From NCBI GenBank assembly GCA_023229465.1, contig JALNZE010000031.1:1-24851 (forward strand): a stretch of 24,851 nucleotides of DNA, in the 5' to 3' direction. The notes beneath the pieces were generated by a model. The model did not search any database. It was given only the letters and a program-made list of their open reading frames with translations, and was not told where the DNA came from. Position numbers and translations under genes: made by a program. This DNA comes from Chitinophagaceae bacterium (GTDB lineage: Bacteria; Bacteroidota; Bacteroidia; Chitinophagales; Chitinophagaceae). Shown here in pieces: positions 6,041 through 15,290 of this stretch; within the stretch, counting starts at the first letter, position 1, and every line of letters begins with the position of its first letter.

Positions 6041-9000
6041 TCAGTATTTGTAAACTTTGTCAAAATGTTTTTCTCCATTGTAGATGCCGGTTACGAGGTA
6101 AGTAACATTAGCAGCCAACCCTTCCAGTTTATCGAGGTGAAAAAGGTTCTCTCCTTTCTTACCCGGGAAACTCCAGGTACGAATCCACATTCCATCCGCA
6201 GTAAACAGGTCAATTTTTACGGATTCATTTTTCTTCAATACCAGCGAAACTTTCAACTGACTTCGGAAAGGTGTTGGGAATACGTTCCAATTTTTTAAGT
6301 TCCCCGTTCGTGATAAATCCGGAACAATAATTGCAGCTTGGGGATTCACCTTAATGGTCGCGGTAAACTTTGTAATACAGTTTCTCTGGCTGATCGCCCA
6401 AACCTGCACTCTAATACTATCACCCGCCACATAATAGTTCTGAAGTATTTTATTTGTTATAGTATTAGCAGTATTCCCATCGCCCAAATCCCACTTGTAT
6501 TTTACCGCAAGGGTTACATCGGCCAGAATCACGGCTTGCTCACCGTATTGAATATTAGTTGGGTTTATTTTTAACTGTCCCGCCGGAAACTCAGTATCAT
6601 CTGCTGTGATAGTGACATTTGCGCTATCATAGCATCCTTCTCTCTTAACCAATACCTGATACTGTCCGGCCGGAGCCGAAAAAATACTGTCCCTGCTGAC
6701 TATGTCGCCTAATGGTGTGTCTGTCCATCGGTACACTTCATATTGTCGGGTACTGTCTTTGGGAATAACCAGAAGCCTGGTCTTCCCATCGGTACACACT
6801 TTTTTATAGCCGGTGATAACCGGAGTTGAGATAGTGCCCGTTGAAATGATGATTGTGTTTGACATAGCCGCCGCATCGCAGCCTTTATCTGAGGTAACCA
6901 TAGCAGTGAAACTCCCTGCCTGATTATTCATAATGGTGTCCAGGATCGAAGTCTTCAGTAATGCCCCATCTTTATACCATGTATAAGTAAAGCCCGGTGT
7001 GTAATTGTATATGGTGATCTGGTCATTGCTGCCATTACACAGATGATTATCAGGTGCTACCAAAACGGCTGCTGCCGGCAATGGATTCACCTTAATTGTT
7101 GAACTTCCGGTTGCGGAGTTTACACAAGCCGTGATACTACTTTCCTTTATACTCACAAGAGAGTATGTGTAAGTACCCGGAGTGCCGGTTGGTACTGACA
7201 GCGTTACACTATTTCCACTGGTTGTGCTGATTGTTTGATTCGGTCCTCCATTTAATTGGTAAGTAAATGTGTAAGGCGCAACACCATCGGTTGCAGTAAA
7301 AGTAATCAGCGGGTTTGCACTACTTTGGCACACGGTGGTCGTTCCTGTTATAGAAGCTGTGGCCAACTGGTCAACAATAACCGTTGCACTTGCTGCAACC
7401 GAATTGATACATGCTGTAATGCTGCTTTCCTGGATGCTCACCAAACTGTATGTGTAAGTGCCGGGTGTAGCGGTTGGGACGCTTACCGTAACACTGTTGC
7501 CGCTTGTTGTGGTGACTGTTTTATTGGCGCCACCGTTAATTTTATATGTGAACATATAAGGCGCTGTTGCATTGCTGCCTGTAAATGTGATCAACGGACT
7601 GGTGCTGTTTTGACAAAGAGTGGTACTTCCTGTAATCGTTGCAGATGGCAATGGATTAACAACCACTGTCGCTGACCCGATGGCCGCATTGTTGCAGGCT
7701 GTACTACTACTCTCCTGCACACTGACTAACGAATAAACATAAGTACCAGGCGTACCGGCAGGAACACTTATTGTAACACTGTTTCCGCTTATGGTAGTCA
7801 CTATTTGATTGGCTCCTCCATTAATCCTGTAAGTGAACGTATAGGGTGCTGTTCCATTGCTACCTGTGAATGTGATCAGTGGTGCGGTGCTGCTTTGGCA
7901 AACGGTCATTGAACCTGCAATCGTTACAGATGGTAATGGATTGACTACTACATTAGCGTTGCCACTGGCTGCATTGATGCAGCCGGTACTGCCTGACTCC
8001 TGAACACTAACCAAACTATATGTGTATGTGCCTGGTGTTCCTGTTGGAACGCTAACGGTGACGCTGTTACTACTTGTTGTGGTAACTGTTTGGTTGGCTC
8101 CCCCATTGATCTTATATGTGAAAGTATAAGGTGCTGTTCCATTGTTGCCGGTGAATGAGATCACTGGTGATGAACTGTTTTGACATACAGCAGTTGAACC
8201 TCCAATTGTTGCTGATGGCAAAGGATTCACCACAACGGTTGCTGATCCACTGGCGGCATTATTACATAATGTATTACTGCTTTCCTGAACATTCACCAAT
8301 GAATAAACAAAAGTTCCCGGTGTTCCTGTTGGTATGATTACAGAAACGCTGTTACCACTGGTAGTTGTTATTGTTTGATTGGCACCACCATTAATTTTAT
8401 AGGTAAGTGTATAGGGTGCAGTTCCGCCACTCCCCGTAAAGATAATCAGCGGATTTGTACTGTTTTGGCAAACTGTTGTACTTCCCGTTATTGTTGCTGA
8501 TGGCAATGGATTAACTACTACAATCGTGCTGCCAGTTGCTGCATTAATACATGCTGTACTACTACTTTCCTGTACACTAACAAGGCTGTAGGTGTAAGTA
8601 CCCGGTGTTGTTGTTGGCACACTCACTGTAACACTACTTCCGTTTGTGGTGGTCGCTGTTTGATTCGTTCCACCATTTATTTTGTAAGTGAATGTATAAG
8701 GAGCTGTTGCATTATTACCGGTGAATGTGATTACTGGCGCTATACTGTTTTGGCAAATAGTTGTTGACCCTGCAATGGTTGCTGATGGCAATGGATTCAC
8801 CACTGTTACAGCACTGCCACTGGCGGCATTGATACAGGATGTACTGCTGCTTTCCTGTACACTTACAAGGCTGTATGTGTAAGTACCCGGTGTTGTTGTT
8901 GGTACACTCACTGTAACGCCGCTACCGTTGGTGGTGGTCACTGTTTGATTCGTACCGCCATTTATTTTATAAGTAAATGTATAAGGAGCTGTTGCATTAT

Positions 9001-12000
9001 TACCGGTGAATGTGATTACTGGTGCTGTACTGTTTAGGCAAATAGTTGTTGACCCTGCAATGGTTGCTGATGGCAATGGATTCACAACAACTGTTGCAGA
9101 ACCACTGACTGCATTGATACAACTTGTACTGCTTGATTCCTGCACACTAACCAAACTATATGTGTATGCACCTGCTGCACTTGTTGGCACACTAACTGTT
9201 ATACTATTACCACTTGTCGTAGTAACTGTTTGATTTGATCCGCCATTGATCCTATATGTAAATGTATAAGGCGCTGTTCCGCCACTTCCTGTGAAGGTGA
9301 TCGCCGGACTTGTACTGTTTTGGCATACACTTGTGTTTCCTGATATCGTTGCTGATGGCAAAGGATTTATAACAGCTATCGCTGAACTGCTGACCGCATT
9401 GACACATGATGTACTGCTGCTTTCCTGTACGCTTACCAAACTATATGTATATACACCAGGTGCATTTGTTGGAACGCTTACCGTTACACTGCTACCACTT
9501 GTAGTTGTTACAGTTTGATTCGATCCTCCATTAATTTTATATATGAAAGTATAAGGTGCTGTTCCGCCGCTGCCGGTAAAGGTTATTGAAGGATTTGTAC
9601 TGTTTTGACAAACCGTTGTACTTCCTGAAACTGATGCTGTGGGCAATGGATTAATGACAACCGTTGCACTGCCACTGGTTGTATTAATGCAACTTGTACT
9701 GCTGCTTTCCTGTACGCTTACTAAACTTAAGGTATAGCTACCGGGCGTATTGGCAGAAACATTAACTGTAACACTGCTGCCACTTGTCGTAGTAACTGTT
9801 TGATTTGATCCGCCATTGATCCTATATGTAAATGTATAAGGTGCTGTTCCGCCGGTACCATTAAACGTGATTGCAGGACTTGCACTGTTTTGACAAACCG
9901 TTGCTGAACCTGCAATGCTTGCTGATGGAAGCGGATTGACTGTAACGATAGTGGCAGCGGATGTGGCCTGGCATCCGTTAACATCTGTGACCGTTACATA
10001 ATAGCCACCTGAAGTGTTTACACTAAGCGTATTCCCTGTACCACCATTGCTCCACAAATAAGCTGTACCAATACTGGCATTCAGTGTGACACTGCCTCCT
10101 GAACAAAATGTGGTTGGGCCTGACACGGTAATGGCAGGAGTAGTAACAGCATAATAACTGACTATTACAGCGGAAGAAGTAGCGTAACAACCGCTTTTAC
10201 TTACCGTAACTGTATAGATTCCCGGCCCTGCAGCAATCGTTCGGGTGGTTTGTCCGTTTGACCATAGATAGGTATCATATCCAGTGCCTGCATCCAATGT
10301 CTTTTGTGCACCTGGACAAATCAGGAAGGATGCACCGGGTGTAGGTGTTGGACAGGTTACCGTGCTAATGATTACACTATTACTATTGGGACTATTACCG
10401 CAATAATTTTTGTCGTAGGTATAATAGGTTCCGGCAAGGGTGGATACTAAAGTATTTCCGGTGGTACCATTTGACCAAAAGATGTTTCCGCCGGTAGAAC
10501 TTACTGTAACGCTTGCACCATTACAAAGTAACTGATTACCGGAGGGTGTTATAAAAGGTGCCATCGGTTTACTAAGTGTCGTGATGGTAACCGTTGCACT
10601 ATTTGGGCCATTACCACAACTTGCGTTTGATTCATAAGCGAAGTAAGTCCCGGCAGCATAAACAGTGATGCTGTTACCTGTTGCGCCGGTACTCCAGTGT
10701 ATCACTCCTCCGGAGGTTGATGGAGTGGCAGTGAACAATTGCCCGGCACCATCGCACAGAGTGATGGAACCGGTAACATTCAGTGACGGTGCGGGTGGAG
10801 TGTTGTTTGTATTAATGACAACAGCATTGCCCGCTGCTGATGTCGCACAAACATTCGTCACTTTTGAAGTATAGCTACCCGCTGAATTAACGCTTAGGTT
10901 GTTTCCTACCGCACCATAAGGTGATCCGTTGACAAACCAGTTAATTGTTCCACTCCCTGAACTTGTCAGTGTAGTTGCATTGCCATCACAGAGAATGATT
11001 GGACCTACCGGAGATATCGTTGGCGCTGACGGTGTTGAATTTGTCGATATGGTAACACTGCTGCTATTGGTTCCTGTTCCACAACTGTTTATTTCATACG
11101 CATAATAGGAACCTGCAACGCTCACAGAAATACTGTTACCTGTTGCTCCTGTACTCCAGTGAACCGTTCCTCCATAAGACGGACTGGTGCTTAAAGTAGT
11201 GCTTGCCCCATCACAGAGTAATGTCCCTGCGCTGTTGCTTACTGCTGGTGCAGTTGGCGTTAGCGAAGTAGTTACAGTGACCGGGTCACTATTCGGAGAT
11301 GTTCCACAATAATTGGTTTCATTAACCGTGTATGACCCTGCCGATGTTACACTCACCATGCTGCCGGTAGCACCGGTTGACCATGTGTAAGTACCCCCCA
11401 ATCCATTGGCAGTAAGTGTGCCAGTTGCACCATTGCAGAGAGGGAGAGCAGGCAGGGTTATTGTGGGTTTTGGAGGGATAGCCAAAGTCGAGATCGTAAC
11501 CGGATCTGATTCCGGGGAAGTGCCACATACATTACTCTCATGCACCGTATAAGTGCCCACTCCTACTGTGATAGGTGAACCTGTTGATGCATTACTCCAT
11601 GTATAAAGATTACCTCCGCCTATAGCATTTAATGTTACTGATTCTGCTCCACAAATCTTAGTCGCTGAAGGATTGATGGATGGTTTGGAAGGTGTATTAA
11701 CAGCATTAATCTGAACAAAGTCAAAATTTGACGGTGCGGTATTGATATCTGTTCCAACAGCATAAAATCTAATATCATCGCTTAGAGAATAACTAATCCC
11801 GGAAAAATTGATTGTATACGCCTGCCCCTGGAAGTCACCACTCTGGACAGTCAAAGAATTTTTTTGCAGGTACCAATGTGTTGTAAATGATGGATTGCTC
11901 CAGTTGGCAGGGTCGCCCCCACTATTCAGTACCTTAACCTGGAAAGAACCAGATGCACTTAACGCGCCATCGCAAATGACAGGACGGAATAGTATATAGG

Positions 12001-12082
12001 GCTGTACCGTTTGCGCTTGTAAACTAAGGCAGACACATAGGAATAGCAGCAGGAATATCCAAAAATTGATTATTTTACGCAT
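6041..12082 (-). CDS. Giant T9SS-secreted repeat protein with type A sorting domain (surface adhesin)
   Basis: This 2013-residue protein has a signal peptide (1-24, ending LSLQAQ). Residues about 25-130 are a unique N-terminal domain. About 131-715 hold eight diverged Ig/PKD-like repeats of 65-80 residues with a core LCDGA...HWSTGATGN...AGSY. Residues 716-1665 are ten 95-residue SprB-like repeats that each start NPLPSATI and share TAPYTFTYKINGG and SLVSVQESSS; each has two cysteines that could pair. Two further Ig-like units follow, then a PKD domain with WDLGDG (1864-1869). Residues about 1930-2013 are a T9SS type A sorting domain (NVFPTPF at 1933-1939, YKY end). The product should be exported by T9SS and anchored to the surface. 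It lies 75 nt behind traO on the same strand, which suggests a role in cell contact during mating; that is inference. General attachment or gliding-type adhesion are alternatives. Confidence 0.85.
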   Translation of the reverse strand: MRKIINFWIFLLLFLCVCLSLQAQTVQPYILFRPVICDGALSASGSFQVKVLNSGGDPANWSNPSFTTHWYLQKNSLTVQSGDFQGQAYTINFSGISYSLSDDIRFYAVGTDINTAPSNFDFVQINAVNTPSKPSINPSATKICGAESVTLNAIGGGNLYTWSNASTGSPITVGVGTYTVHESNVCGTSPESDPVTISTLAIPPKPTITLPALPLCNGATGTLTANGLGGTYTWSTGATGSMVSVTSAGSYTVNETNYCGTSPNSDPVTVTTSLTPTAPAVSNSAGTLLCDGASTTLSTSPSYGGTVHWSTGATGNSISVSVAGSYYAYEINSCGTGTNSSSVTISTNSTPSAPTISPVGPIILCDGNATTLTSSGSGTINWFVNGSPYGAVGNNLSVNSAGSYTSKVTNVCATSAAGNAVVINTNNTPPAPSLNVTGSITLCDGAGQLFTATPSTSGGVIHWSTGATGNSITVYAAGTYFAYESNASCGNGPNSATVTITTLSKPMAPFITPSGNQLLCNGASVTVSSTGGNIFWSNGTTGNTLVSTLAGTYYTYDKNYCGNSPNSNSVIISTVTCPTPTPGASFLICPGAQKTLDAGTGYDTYLWSNGQTTRTIAAGPGIYTVTVSKSGCYATSSAVIVSYYAVTTPAITVSGPTTFCSGGSVTLNASIGTAYLWSNGGTGNTLSVNTSGGYYVTVTDVNGCQATSAATIVTVNPLPSASIAGSATVCQNSASPAITFNGTGGTAPYTFTYRINGGSNQTVTTTSGSSVTVNVSANTPGSYTLSLVSVQESSSTSCINTTSGSATVVINPLPTASVSGSTTVCQNSTNPSITFTGSGGTAPYTFIYKINGGSNQTVTTTSGSSVTVSVPTNAPGVYTYSLVSVQESSSTSCVNAVSSSAIAVINPLPSATISGNTSVCQNSTSPAITFTGSGGTAPYTFTYRINGGSNQTVTTTSGNSITVSVPTSAAGAYTYSLVSVQESSSTSCINAVSGSATVVVNPLPSATIAGSTTICLNSTAPVITFTGNNATAPYTFTYKINGGTNQTVTTTNGSGVTVSVPTTTPGTYTYSLVSVQESSSTSCINAASGSAVTVVNPLPSATIAGSTTICQNSIAPVITFTGNNATAPYTFTYKINGGTNQTATTTNGSSVTVSVPTTTPGTYTYSLVSVQESSSTACINAATGSTIVVVNPLPSATITGSTTVCQNSTNPLIIFTGSGGTAPYTLTYKINGGANQTITTTSGNSVSVIIPTGTPGTFVYSLVNVQESSNTLCNNAASGSATVVVNPLPSATIGGSTAVCQNSSSPVISFTGNNGTAPYTFTYKINGGANQTVTTTSSNSVTVSVPTGTPGTYTYSLVSVQESGSTGCINAASGNANVVVNPLPSVTIAGSMTVCQSSTAPLITFTGSNGTAPYTFTYRINGGANQIVTTISGNSVTISVPAGTPGTYVYSLVSVQESSSTACNNAAIGSATVVVNPLPSATITGSTTLCQNSTSPLITFTGSNATAPYMFTYKINGGANKTVTTTSGNSVTVSVPTATPGTYTYSLVSIQESSITACINSVAASATVIVDQLATASITGTTTVCQSSANPLITFTATDGVAPYTFTYQLNGGPNQTISTTSGNSVTLSVPTGTPGTYTYSLVSIKESSITACVNSATGSSTIKVNPLPAAAVLVAPDNHLCNGSNDQITIYNYTPGFTYTWYKDGALLKTSILDTIMNNQAGSFTAMVTSDKGCDAAAMSNTIIISTGTISTPVITGYKKVCTDGKTRLLVIPKDSTRQYEVYRWTDTPLGDIVSRDSIFSAPAGQYQVLVKREGCYDSANVTITADDTEFPAGQLKINPTNIQYGEQAVILADVTLAVKYKWDLGDGNTANTITNKILQNYYVAGDSIRVQVWAISQRNCITKFTATIKVNPQAAIIVPDLSRTGNLKNWNVFPTPFRSQLKVSLVLKKNESVKIDLFTADGMWIRTWSFPGKKGENLFHLDKLEGLAANVTYLVTGIYNGEKHFDKVYKY
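7088..9937 (-). repeat. Ten tandem 285-bp repeats inside the adhesin gene
   Basis: The codons for Asn-Pro-Leu-Pro (Asp-Gln-Leu-Ala in the last unit) recur with exactly 285 bp spacing. The plus-strand ggatt marks lie at 9933, 9648, 9363, 9078, 8793, 8508, 8223, 7938, 7653, then 7368 (degenerate) and 7083. All ten units keep 95 codons without an insertion or deletion, although they differ by substitutions. The two most alike are those at about 8513-9082. Long near-identical stretches make the array prone to copy-number change and to assembly collapse. Confidence 0.9.
9938..11692 (-). repeat. Eight diverged Ig/PKD-like repeats in the adhesin N-terminal half
   Basis: Each unit carries a Cys-x-Gly start, a W(S/F) core strand with STGATGN-type turns, an AGxYxxxE/V strand and often CGTxPNS. 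Units vary from about 65 to 80 codons and are much less alike at DNA level than the downstream 285-bp array, so they form an older repeat set. Boundaries are approximate. Confidence 0.7.
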
Positions 12083-12157
12083 GGTTTTTTATTTTATTTT
12101 TCAGCCCCAGATGAAAGCGCATCGGAGCGTTTTTTTTTGTATAGTAAAAAAGGATCC

Positions 12158-12694
12158 CTATTCCCCTATCTTACATTTTATCCCTATTCCAAATGCAAAG
12201 CGGGTACTACCCAACGCTTTATTAAACAGGTATTTTTGTTGTGCAAAAACAGTCAGGCTAAATTCTTCTGTGATGGCCCATTCCCCCACCATTTCTCCTG
12301 CAAAGCCATAGTTCATTTTTCGGCTGCTACTCCATCCCTTATATATCCAGGGCTCATTTTCCAAATGCCAGGTAGCACCTAAGCCGGCCTTGAGTTCAAA
12401 TAAATGATTGGTGTTTTGACCCAGTTTTGTATAATACTCCGCCATGACATCCAGTCCATATGCCGAATAATCCAACCCATTTTTCTTTGACCTTTCCATA
12501 TATACTTTCGCCGACAGATTGATGAATATGTTTGAATAACTCTCATACCGGATGCTTACATAATCACCAGGTGTTAAACCGCGGCCGGCCCTGATTTCTA
12601 TTGCCTGTGAATTCTCTGTGTCCTGACATTTGCCATTAACAACAGATACAAAAAGCAACAATGTCATTAGAAATATTTTATTTATTTTTTCCAT
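12158..12694 (-). CDS. traO: Conjugative transposon protein TraO
   Basis: This 178-residue protein has a signal peptide (about 1-23, ending GKCQ). The rest is beta-rich with alternating hydrophobic residues and a closing FAFGIGIKCKI strand, as in a small outer-membrane barrel. The order AIEIRAGRGL..., a central YGLDVMAEYYTKLG, and a KAGLGATWH strand fits the TraO family of Bacteroides-type conjugation systems (outer-membrane component, usually 180-200 residues). It overlaps traN by 17 nt, the standard gene order. It is the last standard tra gene before the surface module; only a short, tail-less palindrome (GGATCC followed by T6) lies after the stop, so read-through into the adhesin is plausible. 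Confidence 0.75.
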   Translation of the reverse strand: MEKINKIFLMTLLLFVSVVNGKCQDTENSQAIEIRAGRGLTPGDYVSIRYESYSNIFINLSAKVYMERSKKNGLDYSAYGLDVMAEYYTKLGQNTNHLFELKAGLGATWHLENEPWIYKGWSSSRKMNYGFAGEMVGEWAITEEFSLTVFAQQKYLFNKALGSTRFAFGIGIKCKIGE

Positions 12695-13694
12695 CCTTCC
12701 CCCTTTTGTTTATATATTTTATTAAGTTGAAATCTCTGTTCGTGATATTGATTACATAGTCCGGCAGGTTATTTTCTTTCACCGGTTTTAAAGTGATTGT
12801 AAGCTTATCGCCATATTCGCTTTGAATGAATGGAAAGCCTATCACAAACTCCTGTTTTGAAAATGCATTTACATTATTATAAGCTGTAGCTTCAATATCG
12901 GGATCTATTACCGTTTTACTTCCTTTAACAGAATGAATCATTTCCAGGATAATATCACTGAGTTGCATTGATCCCCTCCATTCATTATGCATCATCATTC
13001 CTAAGTACATACGCTTACCTATCACATACATCCTGTTCAGTTCTATTCGCCTGGATTTATTTACATCCGCTCTCACCAAATTCTTTTCCTGATTTTTTAA
13101 TATGGTATAGTCCTCGCTGTAGTCTGTTATGGGTTTTGATCTTTTTATTGTATGGGAACTGAATTCAGTGTTATACAAACCGGTATCTCCCGCAGGCGGT
13201 ATAAGAGTCCGCATTGTATTGGCTTTCCTGTTTTCAATTGTAGCAGTTGATGGAGAATCTGTAAGTTTTGCCAGTGAAGTCTGCCTGACGGGCAGGAGAT
13301 AACGGTAATAATTTTTTGTTGGATTTGGACGGTAACGCACCAAAAACTGAATCACGGTATCTTCGCTGATCAAAAACAAATGGGTCTCAGGAAATACTCC
13401 GGTAGCCTGTAGTTTTACTATATGAGATTTTTCCGGTATTGCCAGTTTCAGGATACTATTATGACCATTGCCAATACCGCCTGAAATTATTGTAAACCCC
13501 TTTACATCCACAAAGGCCGTTTGGATGCTTCCCAGGTAAATGGTATCCATATACCCATTTGCATTCTTATGCAAAGTGTTAGCGACATTGATAGCAGGTT
13601 GCGGTTTTTTCTTTACCGGTTGCTTTTGAGCCAATGGTGTATGGAACATGGGGATCATTAGTAACAACATGAATAATTTTGGGGATGTGTTCAC
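12678..13694 (-). CDS. traN: Conjugative transposon protein TraN (DUF4138, VirB9-like)
   Basis: This 338-residue protein has a signal peptide (about 1-22, ending TPLAQ). The N-terminal beta domain shows MDTIYLGSIQTAFVDVKGF and then HIVKLQATGVFPETHLFLIS, matching the start of DUF4138, where TraN acts as the periplasmic partner of TraM in the outer-membrane core complex. A linker around residues 140-200 is followed by a second beta region (YLGMMMHNEW... FVIGFPFIQSEYGDKLTITL... LPDYVINITNRD) that corresponds to the usual C-terminal half. Length fits the family (about 280-340). It starts 4 nt after a second, shorter TraN-like gene and overlaps traO, so the operon contains two TraN-type proteins. 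Confidence 0.75.
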   Translation of the reverse strand: MNTSPKLFMLLLMIPMFHTPLAQKQPVKKKPQPAINVANTLHKNANGYMDTIYLGSIQTAFVDVKGFTIISGGIGNGHNSILKLAIPEKSHIVKLQATGVFPETHLFLISEDTVIQFLVRYRPNPTKNYYRYLLPVRQTSLAKLTDSPSTATIENRKANTMRTLIPPAGDTGLYNTEFSSHTIKRSKPITDYSEDYTILKNQEKNLVRADVNKSRRIELNRMYVIGKRMYLGMMMHNEWRGSMQLSDIILEMIHSVKGSKTVIDPDIEATAYNNVNAFSKQEFVIGFPFIQSEYGDKLTITLKPVKENNLPDYVINITNRDFNLIKYINKRGKDGKNK

Positions 13695-13698
13695 TTGA

Positions 13699-14193
13699 CT
13701 ATAAGGACTTTGCTTTAAACAATTGCTGGTTTGTAATCTTCATCGTCAGGTTCCTGCCCCCATTGGTTTCAAAGATTTCAATCAGGCATTCTTTGTTATC
13801 GGGGATCGTGAATTTTGGGACAGCAATTACAAATCTTTCTGTACGCTTAGCGGAAACATTAGTAATCGTATCCATATAAATGGGTAAGATCTCCAGTTCC
13901 TGGGCGGAACTGCGTTTGGCTTGTTTTCTGTCTTTTATGTACAATCTGATAAAATCTATGGGAAAAGAAAGGTTCGAGCTGTTATAAATGGTGAATCCTA
14001 ACCAAAAGGTTTCTTCACTTACATGAATCGTATTCAGTTCTAAGGAAAGGCGGAAAGCTTTTGCTTTTTCTGAAAGAAAAGGCCTGGATTGTCTTACATC
14101 ATCAGCCAGGGTGCTGTCATTTGTTTGCGCTCGGACTGTCTCACAAAAACAGAGTATAGTGATAATAGCAAGTAGTGTTTTCATAGCTGTCAT
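13699..14193 (-). CDS. Short TraN-like protein: DUF4138 C-terminal half with its own signal peptide
   Basis: This 164-residue protein has a signal peptide (about 1-22, ending VRAQ). The mature part reads like the C-terminal half of DUF4138: FWLGFTIYNSSNLSFPIDFI, RLYIKDRKQAKRSSAQE, then FVIAVPKFTIPDNKECLIEI and FETNGGRNLTMKI. The N-terminal half of the family is missing. The break is clean, with signal peptide and stop intact, so it is more likely a separated domain or trimmed paralogue than decay. It starts 1 nt after the traM stop and ends 4 nt before traN. Start could be the ATG at 14193 or the one at 14184, which gives a better signal peptide (MKTLLAII). It could form a heteromeric VirB9-like ring with TraN. 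Confidence 0.7.
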   Translation of the reverse strand: MTAMKTLLAIITILCFCETVRAQTNDSTLADDVRQSRPFLSEKAKAFRLSLELNTIHVSEETFWLGFTIYNSSNLSFPIDFIRLYIKDRKQAKRSSAQELEILPIYMDTITNVSAKRTERFVIAVPKFTIPDNKECLIEIFETNGGRNLTMKITNQQLFKAKSL

Positions 14194-14194
14194 T

Positions 14195-15280
14195 TTAAAA
14201 AGAATGAGGATTTTGTAAGAGGATGTGGTGGCCCGCTTTGACAGTGACCCGGATGAGTTTTACTTTTTTGGACAGCAGGGCTTTGGCAGTTTGGATACCG
14301 GCTGAGGTTGCCTGGGCCGCAAGTGAAGCATCAAAGCTGGTCATGCCGAGGGATTGAAGACCCTGGTCAGCGCCGCCCTTGGTGACATCACGAGAGATTG
14401 TGCCCGGTATATAGATACCTTCGATCCCATCCATGTCAAACACATACAATGAAAGCGGAACTATTTGGTTATTGTAACTGGCATTGGTCAACTGCACATT
14501 CAGCCTTTCGTTATTGATGGTGCAGACACCAAAAAGAAAATTTCCCTTCGGTATTTTATTTGTTCCAATAAAAATGTCCTGCAGCAAACGCAATTTGATC
14601 GTGCCGCCATTTGTTAAGGTTTGGGTTTGGTGTACCACTGCCTGAATCGTATTATTGGCAGATAAAGTCACTACTTCATTTTGTTTTTGTGCTGAATCTT
14701 TTTTTTTGCTGCGCTGTTTGACCAGTTCCGGGTGCTGGATATCCATCAGTTTATCGAGCATGGTTTCGAGCTGTTTCATTTCCGGGTCCACCACACTGGC
14801 AGTTGTTGCAGCGGTTGGCGTTCTGATGGTGTCCGCGGTGGAGGTTATCGCAGGAATTGGTATGCTTACCGGTGGTTCGGCAGCTTTATTCAGTTCCTTA
14901 TAGAGTTGATCCAGCCGGTCATTGACCTTTTGTTCGTTGGGATCGGTTGTTTTGAGTAAGGAGAAATGCTGCACGGTATAATCCGGTGGCAGCGGGTCCA
15001 TGATAGCAGGATGATAACTATAAGGATCATTGTTCTGTTGTTCTTTTTTCGAGGCTGAATCTTTCTCGGCCTGTATATACAATTCGAGTTTGTTCATTTC
15101 CTTCAGCGGTTGTTTGGCTTCGGGCAGCTTGCTGTTAAGGGCATTGCTGGTTTGTACCGGCAGTGCTTCTTTTTTGATAAAGTGCTGGTAGCCGAAATAG
15201 GCCAGTCCGGCAAAAACTATGAGGAAAATGGAAATTGCGATCAGCAGTTTTCGCTTTTTTTGTTGTGGTGTTTGTTGCAT
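14195..15280 (-). CDS. traM: Conjugative transposon protein TraM (VirB10-like)
   Basis: I chose the ATG at 15280 (MQQTPQQKKRKLL), giving 361 residues. The longer frame to 15373 would overlap traL by 83 nt and adds a sequence that does not resemble the family. A short basic cytoplasmic tail is followed by one membrane segment (about residues 10-30, LLIAISIFLIVFAGLAYFGY). Next comes a long polar, proline/charged periplasmic linker (about 40-220). The C-terminal domain (about 225-361) has GGTIKLRLLQDIFIGTNKIP and NQIVPLSLYVFDMDGIEGIY, typical of TraM/VirB10 cores that span the periplasm and join inner and outer membrane complexes. It starts 10 nt after traL. Confidence 0.85.
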   Translation of the reverse strand: MQQTPQQKKRKLLIAISIFLIVFAGLAYFGYQHFIKKEALPVQTSNALNSKLPEAKQPLKEMNKLELYIQAEKDSASKKEQQNNDPYSYHPAIMDPLPPDYTVQHFSLLKTTDPNEQKVNDRLDQLYKELNKAAEPPVSIPIPAITSTADTIRTPTAATTASVVDPEMKQLETMLDKLMDIQHPELVKQRSKKKDSAQKQNEVVTLSANNTIQAVVHQTQTLTNGGTIKLRLLQDIFIGTNKIPKGNFLFGVCTINNERLNVQLTNASYNNQIVPLSLYVFDMDGIEGIYIPGTISRDVTKGGADQGLQSLGMTSFDASLAAQATSAGIQTAKALLSKKVKLIRVTVKAGHHILLQNPHSF

Positions 15281-15290
15281 ATAATTTGAT

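Noticed and set aside
9006..9518. Two similar 75-codon plus-strand frames antisense to the adhesin
   Set aside because: They are the same reverse frame of two neighbouring 285-bp repeats, so their likeness comes from the repeat and not from a gene family.
7088..9937. Regular spacing that could suggest a CRISPR-like array
   Set aside because: The units are 285 bp, coding throughout and in frame, with no short repeat-spacer pattern.
12083..12157. Terminator between traO and the adhesin gene
   Set aside because: Only weak, short stems (GGATCC before T6; CGC/GCG near a T-run on the opposite strand) are visible, so I do not call a terminator that would split the operon.
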